A stretch of 64,000 bases of DNA, from NCBI GenBank assembly GCA_016722025.1, contig JADKGZ010000001.1, positions 248,001-312,000 of the forward strand, read 5' to 3'. The notes under the pieces were generated by a model that searched no databases, was not told where the DNA came from, and worked only from the letters and a program-made list of their open reading frames with translations. This document shows, one piece after another, positions 54,960 through 63,726 of this stretch. The stretch comes from Acidimicrobiaceae bacterium. Lineage in GTDB: Bacteria > Actinomycetota > Acidimicrobiia > Acidimicrobiales > Ilumatobacteraceae. Position 1 is the stretch's first letter; every line of letters starts with the position of its first letter. Position numbers and translations under genes: made by a program.

Positions 54960-55611
54960 GGCGCGAACGAAGACTCCCTCTCCCGCTGCCCCCACCGTCG
55001 TCCTGCTGGTGCGGCACGGGCAGACACCCACCACGGGCAAGCTGCTGCCGGGGCGCGCACCAGGCTTGCACCTCGCCGAGGCCGGGCAACAGCAGGCGCA
55101 ACGCGCGGCCGAACGCATCGCAGCCTTGGCGAACGTCGACGCCATCTACTCGTCGCCGCTCGAACGGGCCCGCGAAACCGCTGCTCCCATCGCCGCCGCG
55201 CGGTCGCTGAAGGTGCGCATCGACAAGGGTTTGCTGGAGTGCGACTTCGGCGAGTGGACCGGTGCCGAACTGAAGGCGTTGATGAAGCTGCCCGAGTGGA
55301 GCACCGTGCAGCGCGCGCCCAGCACGTTCACCTTCCCGGGCGGCGAGAGCTTCACCGCCATGCAGAACCGCATCGTCGGCGCCATCGATCGGCTGCGCGC
55401 TGCGCACCCGGGTGGCACCATCGTGTGCGTCTCCCACGCCGACCCCATCAAAGCAGCGGTCGCTCACGCGATGGGCACGCACATCGACCTGTTCCAACGC
55501 ATCGTCATCAGCACCTGCTCGGTGTCGGCCATCGCCTACGGCATGGGTGCGCCGGTGGTGCTCACCGTCAACTGCACGGGTGGCTCGCTGGCCGAGCTCC
55601 GTCCGTCCTGA
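54958..55611 (+). CDS. MSMEG_4193 family putative phosphomutase (histidine phosphatase fold)
   Basis: A 217-aa protein. VVLLVRHGQTP contains the RHG phosphate-binding His, YSSPLERARETA is the second phosphate pocket, and VCVSHADPIKAAVAH the distal catalytic His. The end SLAELRPS is short. It is first of a conserved actinobacterial set with DUF3090 and SCO1664 genes; the three are tightly spaced. Exact substrate is unknown. ATG 54958 shares bases with the divergent glycosylase start. Confidence 0.9.
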   Translation: MARTKTPSPAAPTVVLLVRHGQTPTTGKLLPGRAPGLHLAEAGQQQAQRAAERIAALANVDAIYSSPLERARETAAPIAAARSLKVRIDKGLLECDFGEWTGAELKALMKLPEWSTVQRAPSTFTFPGGESFTAMQNRIVGAIDRLRAAHPGGTIVCVSHADPIKAAVAHAMGTHIDLFQRIVISTCSVSAIAYGMGAPVVLTVNCTGGSLAELRPS

Positions 55612-55626
55612 TCAGGTGCGGCCGGC

Positions 55627-56136
55627 ATGAGCGTGTACTTCGACTTCGATGAGGTGGATGCGTTCACCGTCGGCGCGCTCGGCGAGCCGGGCGCGCGGGC
55701 GTTCTACCTGCAGGCACGTCGCGGCACCCAGCGAGTGACGGTGAAGTGCGAGAAGCAGCAGGCATCCGCCATCTCCGACTACCTGCGGCGGGTGCTCAAC
55801 GATCTCCCCGCGCCGACCGAGAAGCCCATCGCCGCGGCGATGGAGCTGGCCACGCCGGTGGAAGCGGTGTTCGTGCTCGGCCCGGTCGGCCTGGGGTACG
55901 ACCGCAGCACCGACATGGTGCTGGTGCAGTTGGAGGAGGTGATCGCCGTCGACGAGGAAGGCGAAGCGCTCGACGAAGACCCCGACCGCGGGCACGTGCG
56001 AGTGTTCCTCACTCGCAACCAGGCCCACGCGTTCTGCAACCACGCCGAGGCCATCGTGGCTGCCGGGCGACCTGCCTGCATCTGGTGCGCCAACCCGATC
56101 AACCCCGATGGCCACCTCTGCGTGCGGATGAACTAG
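55627..56136 (+). CDS. DUF3090 family protein
   Basis: A 169-aa protein with the DUF3090 pattern: SVYFDFDEVDAFTVGALGEPG, RAFYLQARRGTQRVTVKCEKQQ, and FVLGPVGLGYDR in the middle. The end CIWCANPINPDGHLCVRMN has Cys pairs that probably bind zinc (family members end C-x2-C...C). Function is unknown; it lies between MSMEG_4193- and SCO1664-family genes in the conserved order. Confidence 0.92.
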   Translation: MSVYFDFDEVDAFTVGALGEPGARAFYLQARRGTQRVTVKCEKQQASAISDYLRRVLNDLPAPTEKPIAAAMELATPVEAVFVLGPVGLGYDRSTDMVLVQLEEVIAVDEEGEALDEDPDRGHVRVFLTRNQAHAFCNHAEAIVAAGRPACIWCANPINPDGHLCVRMN

Positions 56137-56139
56137 CCG

Positions 56140-56862
56140 ATGACCGACCACCCACTGCCACCATCGGCGCGCCACCTCGAACTGCTGGCCACCGCCGACG
56201 TCGACATCGAGGGCCGGATGCCGTGGAGCAGCAATGCAACGTTCCTCGTCAACCTGTCACTCGCCGGCGAGCAGGTGGGGCAGGCCATCTACAAACCACT
56301 GCGCGGCGAGCGGCCGCTGTGGGACTTCGAGCCGGGCCTGCACCGGCGCGAGCTGGCCGCCTACCGGCTCAGCGAGGCGATGGGCATCGACCTGGTGCCG
56401 CCCACCGTCATCCGCGACGGACCACTGGGCGAGGGCAGCCTGCAGTGGTTCGTGGAAGCCGACCACCAGCAGCACTACTTCACCATCTACGAGAACCGTG
56501 AGGATCTCCATCCGCTGCTGCGGCCGGTGGCACTGTTCGACATCCTTGCCAACAACACCGACCGCAAGAGCGGGCACGTGCTCATCGACGCCGACGACCA
56601 CATCTGGGGCATCGATCACGGCCTCTGCTTCGCCGCCGAGTTCAAGCTGCGCACCGTCGTGTGGGAGTTCGGCGGCGAAGCCGTCACGGGCGAACTGCTC
56701 ACCATCGCCGCGCAGATCGCCGATCACGTGCCGCTCGACGTCGCGGCGCTGCTCCACGACGAGGAAGCAGCAGCGATCCAGGAGCGCGCCCAGTGGGTGA
56801 CCGAGCATCGGGTGTTCCCGGTCGACAACAGCGGCCGCCGCTACCCCTGGCCGCTCGTCTGA
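56140..56862 (+). CDS. SCO1664 family protein (kinase-like fold)
   Basis: A 240-aa protein. NATFLVNLSLAGEQVGQAIYKPLRGERPLWDFEPG resembles a kinase nucleotide loop with a Lys, and DILANNTDRKSGHVLID plus IDHGLCF are HipA/PI3-kinase-like catalytic and metal positions. SCO1664-family proteins are found with DUF3090 and MSMEG_4193. Starts three bases after DUF3090, so they are co-translated. Substrate is unknown. Confidence 0.9.
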   Translation: MTDHPLPPSARHLELLATADVDIEGRMPWSSNATFLVNLSLAGEQVGQAIYKPLRGERPLWDFEPGLHRRELAAYRLSEAMGIDLVPPTVIRDGPLGEGSLQWFVEADHQQHYFTIYENREDLHPLLRPVALFDILANNTDRKSGHVLIDADDHIWGIDHGLCFAAEFKLRTVVWEFGGEAVTGELLTIAAQIADHVPLDVAALLHDEEAAAIQERAQWVTEHRVFPVDNSGRRYPWPLV

Positions 56863-56909
56863 GCCGCCGGCGATCTGCCGCACGCCGCGCTGTGCGGCCA
56901 GAACGGCGA

Positions 56910-56933
56910 AAGGCGGCCCTTGCGGGCCGCCTT
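56910..56933. terminator. Bidirectional terminator between SCO1664 and etfA
   Basis: Ten-base perfect arms AAGGCGGCCC (56910-56919) and GGGCCGCCTT (56924-56933) with a four-base loop, placed between convergent genes. The A and T ends give short U-runs on both strands. Confidence 0.75.
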
Positions 56934-56955
56934 CATCCGTTCCGGTGTTGCTCGG

Positions 56956-57927
56956 TCAGCCGCGACTCTGCAACGCCTCGATCAGCTTCGGAAGCACCTT
57001 GTGGACGTCGCCCACGATGCCCAGGTCGGCGATGCCGAAGATGGGGGCTTCCTTGTCCTTGTTGATCGCAATGATGTTCTTCGAGCCCTTCATGCCCACC
57101 ATGTGCTGCGTGGCGCCGGAGATGCCGCACGCGATGTAGACGCCCGGCTTGACGACCTTGCCGGTTTGGCCGACCTGGTAGCTGTACGGCACCCAGCCGG
57201 CGTCGACGATGGCTCGTGAAGCGCCCGGGGCGCCGTTGAGCAGCTTGGCCAATGCCTCGACCATCTCGTACTTGGCAGCCTCGCCCAGGCCACGGCCACC
57301 CGAGACCACGATGGCGGCCTCGTCGAGCTTCGGGCCGCTGGTGGCTTCCACGTGCACGGCGGTGACCTGCGCGGCACCGGTGGCACCCAGCTCGGGCACG
57401 GGCGCAGCGGTGATGGCGGCAGCAGCGCCACCGGCCGATTCGGCGACGAAGCTCTTCGGGCGGAACGCCGCGAGGAACGGGCCAGCGCCGGAGAAGGCCG
57501 TGCTGACGAGCACGTTGCCGCCGAAGATGGGGGTGGTGACGCTGACTGCACCACCGTCGACGGTGATGTCGACGTTGTTGGTGAGCACCGTGCGGTCGAG
57601 CTTGACCGACAGGCGGCTCATGATGTCGCGCCCCTCGGTGGTCTGCGGGAACATGATGAGGTCGGGCGTGTCGCCACCGTCGATGACGGCCTTCATCGCC
57701 GCCGACACGGCCGCACCGGGCAGCTTGCCGCCCAGGTCGCCGGTGGCATAGACCTTCGCAGCACCGTGCTCGCCGAGCGAGCCCGCAATGGCCGAGGCGT
57801 CGCCACCGACGAATGCGGTGACGTTGCCGCCCACGCTCGCCGCCAGCGTGCGAGCCTTGGTGAGCAGTTCCAGCGTGGCCGTGGTGGGGGCGCCGCTTGC
57901 TTCTTGTGAGAAAACCCAGATGTTCAT
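56956..57927 (-). CDS. etfA: Electron transfer flavoprotein alpha subunit
   Basis: A 323-aa FAD-binding subunit. The C-terminal FAD domain shows VVSGGRGLGEA, PYSYQVGQTGKVVKPGVYIACGISGATQHMVGM and INKDKEAPIFGIADLGIVGD, all ETF-alpha hallmarks. It accepts electrons from acyl-CoA dehydrogenases for transfer to the quinone pool. It follows etfB by 11 bases. Confidence 0.96.
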   Translation of the reverse strand: MNIWVFSQEASGAPTTATLELLTKARTLAASVGGNVTAFVGGDASAIAGSLGEHGAAKVYATGDLGGKLPGAAVSAAMKAVIDGGDTPDLIMFPQTTEGRDIMSRLSVKLDRTVLTNNVDITVDGGAVSVTTPIFGGNVLVSTAFSGAGPFLAAFRPKSFVAESAGGAAAAITAAPVPELGATGAAQVTAVHVEATSGPKLDEAAIVVSGGRGLGEAAKYEMVEALAKLLNGAPGASRAIVDAGWVPYSYQVGQTGKVVKPGVYIACGISGATQHMVGMKGSKNIIAINKDKEAPIFGIADLGIVGDVHKVLPKLIEALQSRG

Positions 57928-57938
57928 GTCGGTGCTCC

Positions 57939-58721
57939 TCAGATGACCTTCAAGTTTTCGAGGTACGCCACGATCTTGGCGAAACCCTCACCGTCGTCTT
58001 CGATGATCTCGCCGGCAGCGCGGGCCTCGGCCTGCGTGACGCTGACGATGCTCTGACCGGCACCAGCCCAACCGACCGAGATGACCCCGAGGTCGGCGGC
58101 CGTGACCGTGTCGATCGGCTTGCCCTTGGCAGCCATGATGCCCTTGAAGCTGGGGTAGCGAGGCTCGACCACGCCGGCGGTGACGCTGATGACAGCGGGC
58201 AGCGCACAGGTGACCTCGTCGTACCCATCTTCGGTCTGGCGATGCGCTTCGAGCGTGCCGCCGGCGATGGTGACCTTCTTGGCGAAGGTGACCGACGGCA
58301 GGCCGAGCACTTCGGCCAGCTGCTCGGGCACGGTGCCCGTGTAGCCGTCGCTGCTCTCGGTGGCGGCGATGATCAGGTCGGCGCCGCCCATCTTCTGGAT
58401 GGCCGCGCCCAACACCTTGGCGGTGGTGAGGGCATCGCTGCCCTGCAGCGCCGGGTCGGAGACCAAGGTGCCCTTGGCGGCACCCATGGCGAGCGCCGTG
58501 CGCATGCCCGACACCTCTCCGTTGGGGGCCATGGAGACCAGGCTCACCTCGCCACCACCGGCGGCATCCACCAGCTGCAGCGCCATTTCGACGCCGTAGC
58601 TGTCGGACTCGTCGAGGATGAGCTTGCCATCTCGCTTGAGGGTGTTATCGGAGCCCAACGCACCCGGCGTGGCCGGGTCGGGGATCTGCTTGACGCACAC
58701 GATCACGTTCATGTTCGCCAT
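57939..58721 (-). CDS. etfB: Electron transfer flavoprotein beta subunit
   Basis: A 260-aa AMP-binding subunit. NVIVCVKQIPDP opens it, and DLIIAATESSDGYTGTVPEQLAEVLGLP and VTAGVVEPRYPSFKGIMAAK are ETF-beta hallmarks (AMP binding and recognition loop). ATG 58721 is used; the next in-frame ATG at 58712 is also possible. Long upstream frame is not family-like. A TACCGGTCGGTA palindrome overlaps its promoter. Confidence 0.95.
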   Translation of the reverse strand: MANMNVIVCVKQIPDPATPGALGSDNTLKRDGKLILDESDSYGVEMALQLVDAAGGGEVSLVSMAPNGEVSGMRTALAMGAAKGTLVSDPALQGSDALTTAKVLGAAIQKMGGADLIIAATESSDGYTGTVPEQLAEVLGLPSVTFAKKVTIAGGTLEAHRQTEDGYDEVTCALPAVISVTAGVVEPRYPSFKGIMAAKGKPIDTVTAADLGVISVGWAGAGQSIVSVTQAEARAAGEIIEDDGEGFAKIVAYLENLKVI

Positions 58722-58724
58722 TGT

Positions 58725-58736
58725 TACCGGTCGGTA
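58725..58736. promoter_or_regulatory. TetR-like palindrome at the etfB start
   Basis: TACCGGTCGGTA has perfect five-base arms (TACCG/CGGTA) around a two-base centre and lies four bases upstream of the etfB ATG. It resembles the ACCGACCGGT-type operators used by TetR repressors of fatty-acid degradation in actinobacteria. Confidence 0.5.
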
Positions 58737-58814
58737 CGGCAATGACCCAACCGGCGGACGAAAGCGACTCGACCAGCTGGCACGAGCGAGTCGCCCGGCG
58801 GGAGACGGCCGGCC

Positions 58815-59804
58815 ATGTCGCTGACCGCTTCCCTGGCGTCGCCGCCAGCCTGTACCGTCCGTGAGGTGCGGATCCTGCTCGTGGTGAACGCCTTTGCGTC
58901 GTCGGTGACGGCCCGCAACACGGTCGTCGTTCACCGCGCCCTGTCACAGAGCGGCCCGGCCGGCAGCAACACGGTCGAGGTCGTGGAGACCAACCGTCGC
59001 GGCCACGCCACCCGCTTCGCCCAAGATGCGGCGCGGCGAGGTGTCGACGTGGTCATCGGCTACGGCGGCGACGGCACGCTCAACGAAGTGGCCACCGGGG
59101 TCGCCGGCACCGACACAGCATTGGGGGTGCTTCCCGGCGGCAGCACCAACGTGTTCGCCCGAACGCTGGGCATGCCCAACGACCCGGTCGCCGCCGTGCA
59201 GCTGTTGGCCGCCGGCATCGCTGCTCGCGACATCGAACCGATCGGCCTCGGCAAGGTGAACGGTCGCTACTTCTGCTTCCACACCGGCGTCGGGTACGAC
59301 GCAGCCGTGGTGAAGGAGGTCGAGCGGCGGGCCTCGATGAAACGCTGGCTCGGCCACCCGCTGTTCATCTACGCCGCGGCCCGCACGTGGGCCGTGAACT
59401 ACGACCGCAAGCAGCCGCACTTCACCGTCGCCTGCGGCGCCGCGGCGCCGGTCGACGACGGCTTCTTCACCATCGTGCTCAACACCAACCCGTACACGTA
59501 CCTGGGCAACCGCCCGCTCGACCTGAGCCCGGCAGCCACGTTCGACCGCGGGTTGGTGGCCATCACCTTTCGCACGATGAAGGTGGGCGCCATCCTCGGC
59601 GGCCTGGGGGGCGCCCTGCGTGGCGGCGGCGTGAAGGCCAGCAAGACCCTCGACCTGCAAACCGACCTGCGCTCGCTCACCATCTCCCACGAGACGCCGT
59701 TCCCCTACCAGCTCGACGGCGACTACCTGGGCGAGACGAAGCGACTCGAGTTCACGCACGTGCCCGACGCCGTGCGCCTGGTACGGCCGCAGCTCACGCC
59801 CTGA
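58815..59804 (+). CDS. Diacylglycerol kinase-like lipid kinase
   Basis: Up to 329 aa. VRILLVVNAFASS begins the catalytic domain, VVIGYGGDGTLNEVATG carries the GGDGT nucleotide loop, and GVLPGGSTNVFARTLGMP is typical of DagK/YegS/BmrU enzymes. The C-terminal part (PYQLDGDYLGE) is the usual second domain. It phosphorylates a lipid or sphingosine-like substrate. ATG 58815 is listed; GTG 58866 is a likely alternative because the family begins there. Confidence 0.92.
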   Translation: MSLTASLASPPACTVREVRILLVVNAFASSVTARNTVVVHRALSQSGPAGSNTVEVVETNRRGHATRFAQDAARRGVDVVIGYGGDGTLNEVATGVAGTDTALGVLPGGSTNVFARTLGMPNDPVAAVQLLAAGIAARDIEPIGLGKVNGRYFCFHTGVGYDAAVVKEVERRASMKRWLGHPLFIYAAARTWAVNYDRKQPHFTVACGAAAPVDDGFFTIVLNTNPYTYLGNRPLDLSPAATFDRGLVAITFRTMKVGAILGGLGGALRGGGVKASKTLDLQTDLRSLTISHETPFPYQLDGDYLGETKRLEFTHVPDAVRLVRPQLTP

Positions 59805-59835
59805 CGCCGGCCGCCACGAGCCGTGCGCCGCGTGC

Positions 59836-60528
59836 TCAGCGGCCGAGCACGCCGAGTGCCACGTCGGGCTCGTTGGTGCAGATGCCGTCGATGCCCCATT
59901 CGATGAGCTCGGCCATGCGTGCGGGGTCGTCGCACGTCCACGTGTTCACCTGCACGCCGGCCGCGTGGCACGCATCGATCGTGTCGCGAGTGAGCGTCTT
60001 CACCCACGGGTGCACCGCCAGATGCCCCTTCTTCACCAGCATGGCAGCGATGCCCTCCGGCGCCTGCACGCACAGCCACGCCGTCTTGATCTGCGGCGCG
60101 AGGGCACGGCACCGATCCACCGTCTCCATCCGGAAGCACGAGACGAGCCAACGATCGTCCTCGTTGCGCGCGAGCAGGTGCGCCAGGGTCTCGTCGGCGA
60201 TCGACTCGGTGGCGTCGAAGTCGGCCTCCGCCGGGTCGTTCTTGATCTCGACGTTGACCCACATGCCGGCGCAGGCATCGAGTGCTTCGCCCAACGTGGG
60301 GACGCTGGTCGGCAGCTGGGCATGCGCCGTCGCGGCAACCAGCCGACCGTCGGTCAGATGCGGGTTGTGGTGCACCACCAGCACGCCGTCGCTGCTGCGT
60401 CGCACGTCGAGCTCGACTGCGTGGGCACCCATCTCACCAGCGCGCCGGAACGCCGCCAGCGTGTTCTCATGCTCGGCTCGACTGGCCCCTCGATGAGCCA
60501 TCACCTGCACCCGCGACACCTGTGCCAT
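59836..60528 (-). CDS. Glycerophosphodiester phosphodiesterase
   Basis: A 230-aa TIM-barrel enzyme. VMAHRGASRAEHENTLAAF and AVELDVRRSSDGVLVVHHN carry the metal and catalytic His/Glu/Asp of GDPD, and the end HAAGVQVNTWTCDDPARM is family-like. No signal peptide is seen, so it is cytoplasmic. ATG 60528 is used. It is convergent with the lipid kinase and divergent from the WhiB gene. Confidence 0.93.
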   Translation of the reverse strand: MAQVSRVQVMAHRGASRAEHENTLAAFRRAGEMGAHAVELDVRRSSDGVLVVHHNPHLTDGRLVAATAHAQLPTSVPTLGEALDACAGMWVNVEIKNDPAEADFDATESIADETLAHLLARNEDDRWLVSCFRMETVDRCRALAPQIKTAWLCVQAPEGIAAMLVKKGHLAVHPWVKTLTRDTIDACHAAGVQVNTWTCDDPARMAELIEWGIDGICTNEPDVALGVLGR

Positions 60529-60574
60529 AGATACCCCCCATCGCCACGAAGTATGGATCGGGACTATTGGCCCC

Positions 60575-60603
60575 TTGCCATGCACACGATTGTTACCTAC
60601 CGT
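60575..60603 (+). promoter_or_regulatory. Sigma-70-type promoter of the WhiB gene
   Basis: TTGCCA (60575-60580) and TACCGT (60598-60603) are separated by 17 bases, matching -35 and -10 elements, in the AT-rich gap upstream of the WhiB gene. The expected start point near 60610 leaves a leader of about 60 bases. Confidence 0.5.
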
Positions 60604-60669
60604 TTGCCAGAACGTGAAAACGCTCACAATCCACATCGATCAACGTCGATCCCATGGGAGTGACCCCAA

Positions 60670-60963
60670 GTGACCATCCCGGCCTCGAGTCTTACACTGG
60701 CGAATGCCGACTACACGTGGCGCCGTGATGCCATCTGTCGCGACACCGACCCCGACCTGTTCTTCCCGGTGGGCACCACCGGCTACGCGCTGGTCCAGAT
60801 CGATCGCGCCAAGGAGGTGTGTGGCGAGTGCCCGGTGAAGGTCGACTGCCTCGACTACGCCCTCGAGACCAACCAGGACTCGGGCATCTGGGGCGGCACG
60901 TCGGAGGAAGAGCGGCGCACCCTGCGCCGCCGCATCGCCGGCCGCGAGCGCATCCTCGTCTGA
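60670..60963 (+). CDS. WhiB family 4Fe-4S transcription regulator
   Basis: A 97-aa protein. The four cluster ligands are Cys23, Cys51, Cys54 and Cys60 (CGECPVKVDC), followed by the G-I-W-G-G turn near 72-76 and a basic helix EERRTLRRRIAGRER for DNA/sigma contact. WhiB proteins sense oxygen or nitric oxide via the cluster and act with the sigma factor. GTG 60670 is the start, with a GGGAG about nine bases before. It is convergent with the PdtaS gene. Confidence 0.95.
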   Translation: MTIPASSLTLANADYTWRRDAICRDTDPDLFFPVGTTGYALVQIDRAKEVCGECPVKVDCLDYALETNQDSGIWGGTSEEERRTLRRRIAGRERILV

Positions 60964-60980
60964 CCCGCCCACCCTGCACT

Positions 60981-60998
60981 CGGCTGTACGTACAGCCG
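60981..60998. terminator. Perfect palindrome between WhiB and PdtaS genes
   Basis: CGGCTGTACGTACAGCCG is an 18-base perfect palindrome centred in the 52-base gap between two convergent stops. A terminator role is likely by position, although U-runs are absent. Confidence 0.5.
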
Positions 60999-61015
60999 GG
61001 GGGCGAGGGATCAGG

Positions 61016-62512
61016 TCAGACGGGGACGGTGAGATCGACCACGGTGCCGGTGCCCTTGGGGTGATCGCCCAGGCCAACCGTGGCGAAGTCGTCCGGCTGG
61101 CCGCAGCGCATCGTGATGGTGCCGTCGAGCTCGGTGGTCACCAGCGTGCGCACGATCGACAGGCCGAGGCCAGTGGCCTTGTTGAGCTCGAAGCCGGGCT
61201 CCAGGCTGCGACCGTCGTTGATGACGCGGATCTTCAGCACGCCCTCGTGGTTGTCGAGCACCACCACCACATCGCCGCCGGCACTTCCCTCGGGGAAGCC
61301 ATGATCGACGGCGTTCTGCAGCAGTTCGGTGAGCACCACCGACAGCGGCGTGGCGATGGTGCTGGGCAGGCGGCCGCCTTCACCCTGCACGGTGAACCGC
61401 ACTGGCCGGTCGGGCGACTGCAAACCTTCCTCGGCCAGGCGCAGCAAGGGGCGAACGATCTCGAGGAAGGCCACGTCGTCGCCCGGCTCGCGCGACAGGG
61501 TTTCGTGCACCAGCGCGATCGTGCGGATGCGGCGCACGCTCTCCGCCACGGCCGCCTTCGCTTCCTCCGAGTTCAGCCGGCGACCCTGCAGGCGCAGCAG
61601 CGACGAGATGGTCTGCAGGTTGTTCTTCACCCGGTGGTGGATCTCGCGGATGGTGGCGTCCTTCGACAGCAGCAGCTTGTCGCGCTTGCGCACCTCGGTG
61701 ACGTCGCGCACCAGCAACAGGCCACCGGTGACCGCGCTGTCGTGGCCCACGCCGGTTGCCAGCACCGGCATGCACCGCACCAACAGGATGACATCGGACG
61801 TCTGCTCGAACTCCTCGATCACCGGCAGCTTGGTCTCGTACGCCCGGCGCACCGGGCTGTCGTTGAAACCGAGCTCGGCCAGGCGCATGCCCACCGCATT
61901 CGCGCCGATGCCCACGCGGTGCAGCGCCGACACGGCATTGGGCGACGCAAAGCGCACGCGAGCGTCTTCGTCGAGCGCCATCACGCCGTCGCCCACGCGA
62001 GGGGCCGCACTGGAATCCGCCACTGGGCCCTGGAACGGGAACGAACCTTCGGCGATCATCGACGCGAACCGCTGGAACATGCCCACGTAGGTGCGCTCCA
62101 GCTCGCCGGGTTGCCGGCTGGAGCGGCTGGACCACTCGCGCGTGAGCACCGCGATGGCATGGTCGCCGTCGCGCACCGGCACGGCCATCATTCGCACGGG
62201 GTCGGGCATGCCCTCCACGACCAGTTCGCCTTCCACGATCTCGCCGTCGGTGTACGCCTTCGAGAGCAACGGCACTTCCTGGCCGGCGGCGGCGGTGCCG
62301 ACGTAGTCGTAGTGGTAGATCGTCTGGCCGGTTGCCGGGCGGACATGAGCCACCACGTACCACGTACCATCGGTACCCGGCACGTAGAGCAGCAAGTCGG
62401 CGAAGCTCAGGTCGGCGAGCAAGCCCCACTCGCCGATCAAGCGCTGCAGATGGTCGACTTCGTCTCGATTGAGTTGCGTGTGCTGCCGTGTGAGCTCGCC
62501 AAGCGTGGCCAT
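61016..62512 (-). CDS. pdtaS: PdtaS-type sensor histidine kinase
   Basis: A 498-aa kinase with an N-terminal GAF-like domain (MATLGELTRQHTQL, LLADLSFADLLLYVPGTDG), a PAS-like middle (RVGDGVMALDEDARVRFASPNAVSAL), and a HisKA_2 dimerisation helix with the phosphoacceptor pair His292/His293 (REIHHRVKNNLQTI). The HATPase domain carries ELLQNAVDHGF (N-box) and ATGLGLSIVRTLV (G-box). No membrane segment is present, as in mycobacterial PdtaS, which signals to the RNA-binding antiterminator PdtaR. ATG 62512 follows the ATPase stop by two bases, so they are coupled. Confidence 0.92.
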   Translation of the reverse strand: MATLGELTRQHTQLNRDEVDHLQRLIGEWGLLADLSFADLLLYVPGTDGTWYVVAHVRPATGQTIYHYDYVGTAAAGQEVPLLSKAYTDGEIVEGELVVEGMPDPVRMMAVPVRDGDHAIAVLTREWSSRSSRQPGELERTYVGMFQRFASMIAEGSFPFQGPVADSSAAPRVGDGVMALDEDARVRFASPNAVSALHRVGIGANAVGMRLAELGFNDSPVRRAYETKLPVIEEFEQTSDVILLVRCMPVLATGVGHDSAVTGGLLLVRDVTEVRKRDKLLLSKDATIREIHHRVKNNLQTISSLLRLQGRRLNSEEAKAAVAESVRRIRTIALVHETLSREPGDDVAFLEIVRPLLRLAEEGLQSPDRPVRFTVQGEGGRLPSTIATPLSVVLTELLQNAVDHGFPEGSAGGDVVVVLDNHEGVLKIRVINDGRSLEPGFELNKATGLGLSIVRTLVTTELDGTITMRCGQPDDFATVGLGDHPKGTGTVVDLTVPV

Positions 62513-62514
62513 GG

Positions 62515-63726
62515 CTACGAAGTGTGCCACGCGGGCAAGGGCGACGATGCTTTTCCGCTCCCCAGCAGGTGTTCTCCGATCGCCAGCAGACCCGGCAGGT
62601 CGTGCACGTCGCCGGCCATGGTGGGCACCACGACGGTGAGCTGCACCACGGCCTCCAGCTCCCGCCGGCGTTCCGCCTCGCGTCCCGCCACCACCGTCAC
62701 GTCACGAAAGCGAGCGGCAACTTCGGCCAGGACGTGCTGCACGGAGGCGACGTCGCATCCGGTGGCGGCGCCCAGTTCGGCGAGCAGCTGCGGGTCGCCG
62801 GTCGCCGCAGCCAGCGTGCCGGCCGCCTTGGCCACTGCCGGCTGACGCACCGCAGCCGGCAGCGTTCGGTTCAGCACCAGCGCGCCCAGCGGCATGCGGC
62901 GGCGTTGCAGTTCTTCGGCGAGGTAGCGAGCTTCACGAGCCGGCGCCGCCTCGAGCGTGCTGACCACGATGAACGATGTGCCGTCGTCGGTGAGCAGCCG
63001 CTCGACTTCCTTGGCGCGAGCGACGAAGCCGGCTTCCATCGTCTGGAAGAGCACGAAGAACTCGGCGATGTCGTGCAGGAAACGCGAACCGAGGATGCGG
63101 TCGGCGACTTGGTAGAACGGCTTCGACGCCATCGTGAACAGCCGCGACCGGTACGGCACGGTGAGCCACTTCAGCAGACGGCTGCCGAAGAACTCGCGCA
63201 TGCGGCCCGGCGCGTCGAGCAGGTCGAGGGCGTTGCGCGACGGCGGCGTGTCGATGACCACCAGGTCGTACTGACCAGAGGCGTGCAGGTCGTAGAGCTG
63301 CTCCATCGCCAGGTAGTCGTGGCTGTTGACGAAGCGGCCGGTGATGTTGCGGTACAGCGGGTTGGCCAGCACCGTGTCGCGCAGTTGCGCATCAGGCGCA
63401 TGGCGACGGATCAGTTCGTCCCAGCCGGCTTTCGTGTCGAGCATCGCGACCCACAGCTCGCCTCGGCACTCCAGCCCGGCCTCGACGAACGCCTGCGGTG
63501 GCACCCGCACGGCCGTGTTGCCGAACGACCCGATTCCAAGAGCGGTGGCCAGCCGGCGAGCGGGGTCGACCGTGAGCACCAGCACCCGGCCACCCACCAC
63601 GGCCGCCGCCTGCGCACCGAGCGCGGCGGCGATGGTGGTCTTGCCGGTGCCGCCGCTGCCGCAGACCACGATCATCTCCTTCGCGCTCAGCAGCTCGGCC
63701 ATCTCGCGGCGGCCGGTGCGGGCCAT
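62515..63726 (-). CDS. ArsA/GET3-like ATPase (second of a pair)
   Basis: A 403-aa P-loop ATPase of the SIMIBI/ArsA type. The deviant Walker A CGSGGTGKTT is at residues 22-31, VLTVDPARRLATALG follows, and DLVVIDTPPSRNALDLLDAP is the A-loop/switch II. Homologues come in tandem pairs (mycobacterial Rv3679/Rv3680) that form a heterodimer for anion or tail-anchored protein handling. ATG 63726 shares one base with the stop of the upstream ATPase (TGATG). Confidence 0.92.
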   Translation of the reverse strand: MARTGRREMAELLSAKEMIVVCGSGGTGKTTIAAALGAQAAAVVGGRVLVLTVDPARRLATALGIGSFGNTAVRVPPQAFVEAGLECRGELWVAMLDTKAGWDELIRRHAPDAQLRDTVLANPLYRNITGRFVNSHDYLAMEQLYDLHASGQYDLVVIDTPPSRNALDLLDAPGRMREFFGSRLLKWLTVPYRSRLFTMASKPFYQVADRILGSRFLHDIAEFFVLFQTMEAGFVARAKEVERLLTDDGTSFIVVSTLEAAPAREARYLAEELQRRRMPLGALVLNRTLPAAVRQPAVAKAAGTLAAATGDPQLLAELGAATGCDVASVQHVLAEVAARFRDVTVVAGREAERRRELEAVVQLTVVVPTMAGDVHDLPGLLAIGEHLLGSGKASSPLPAWHTS

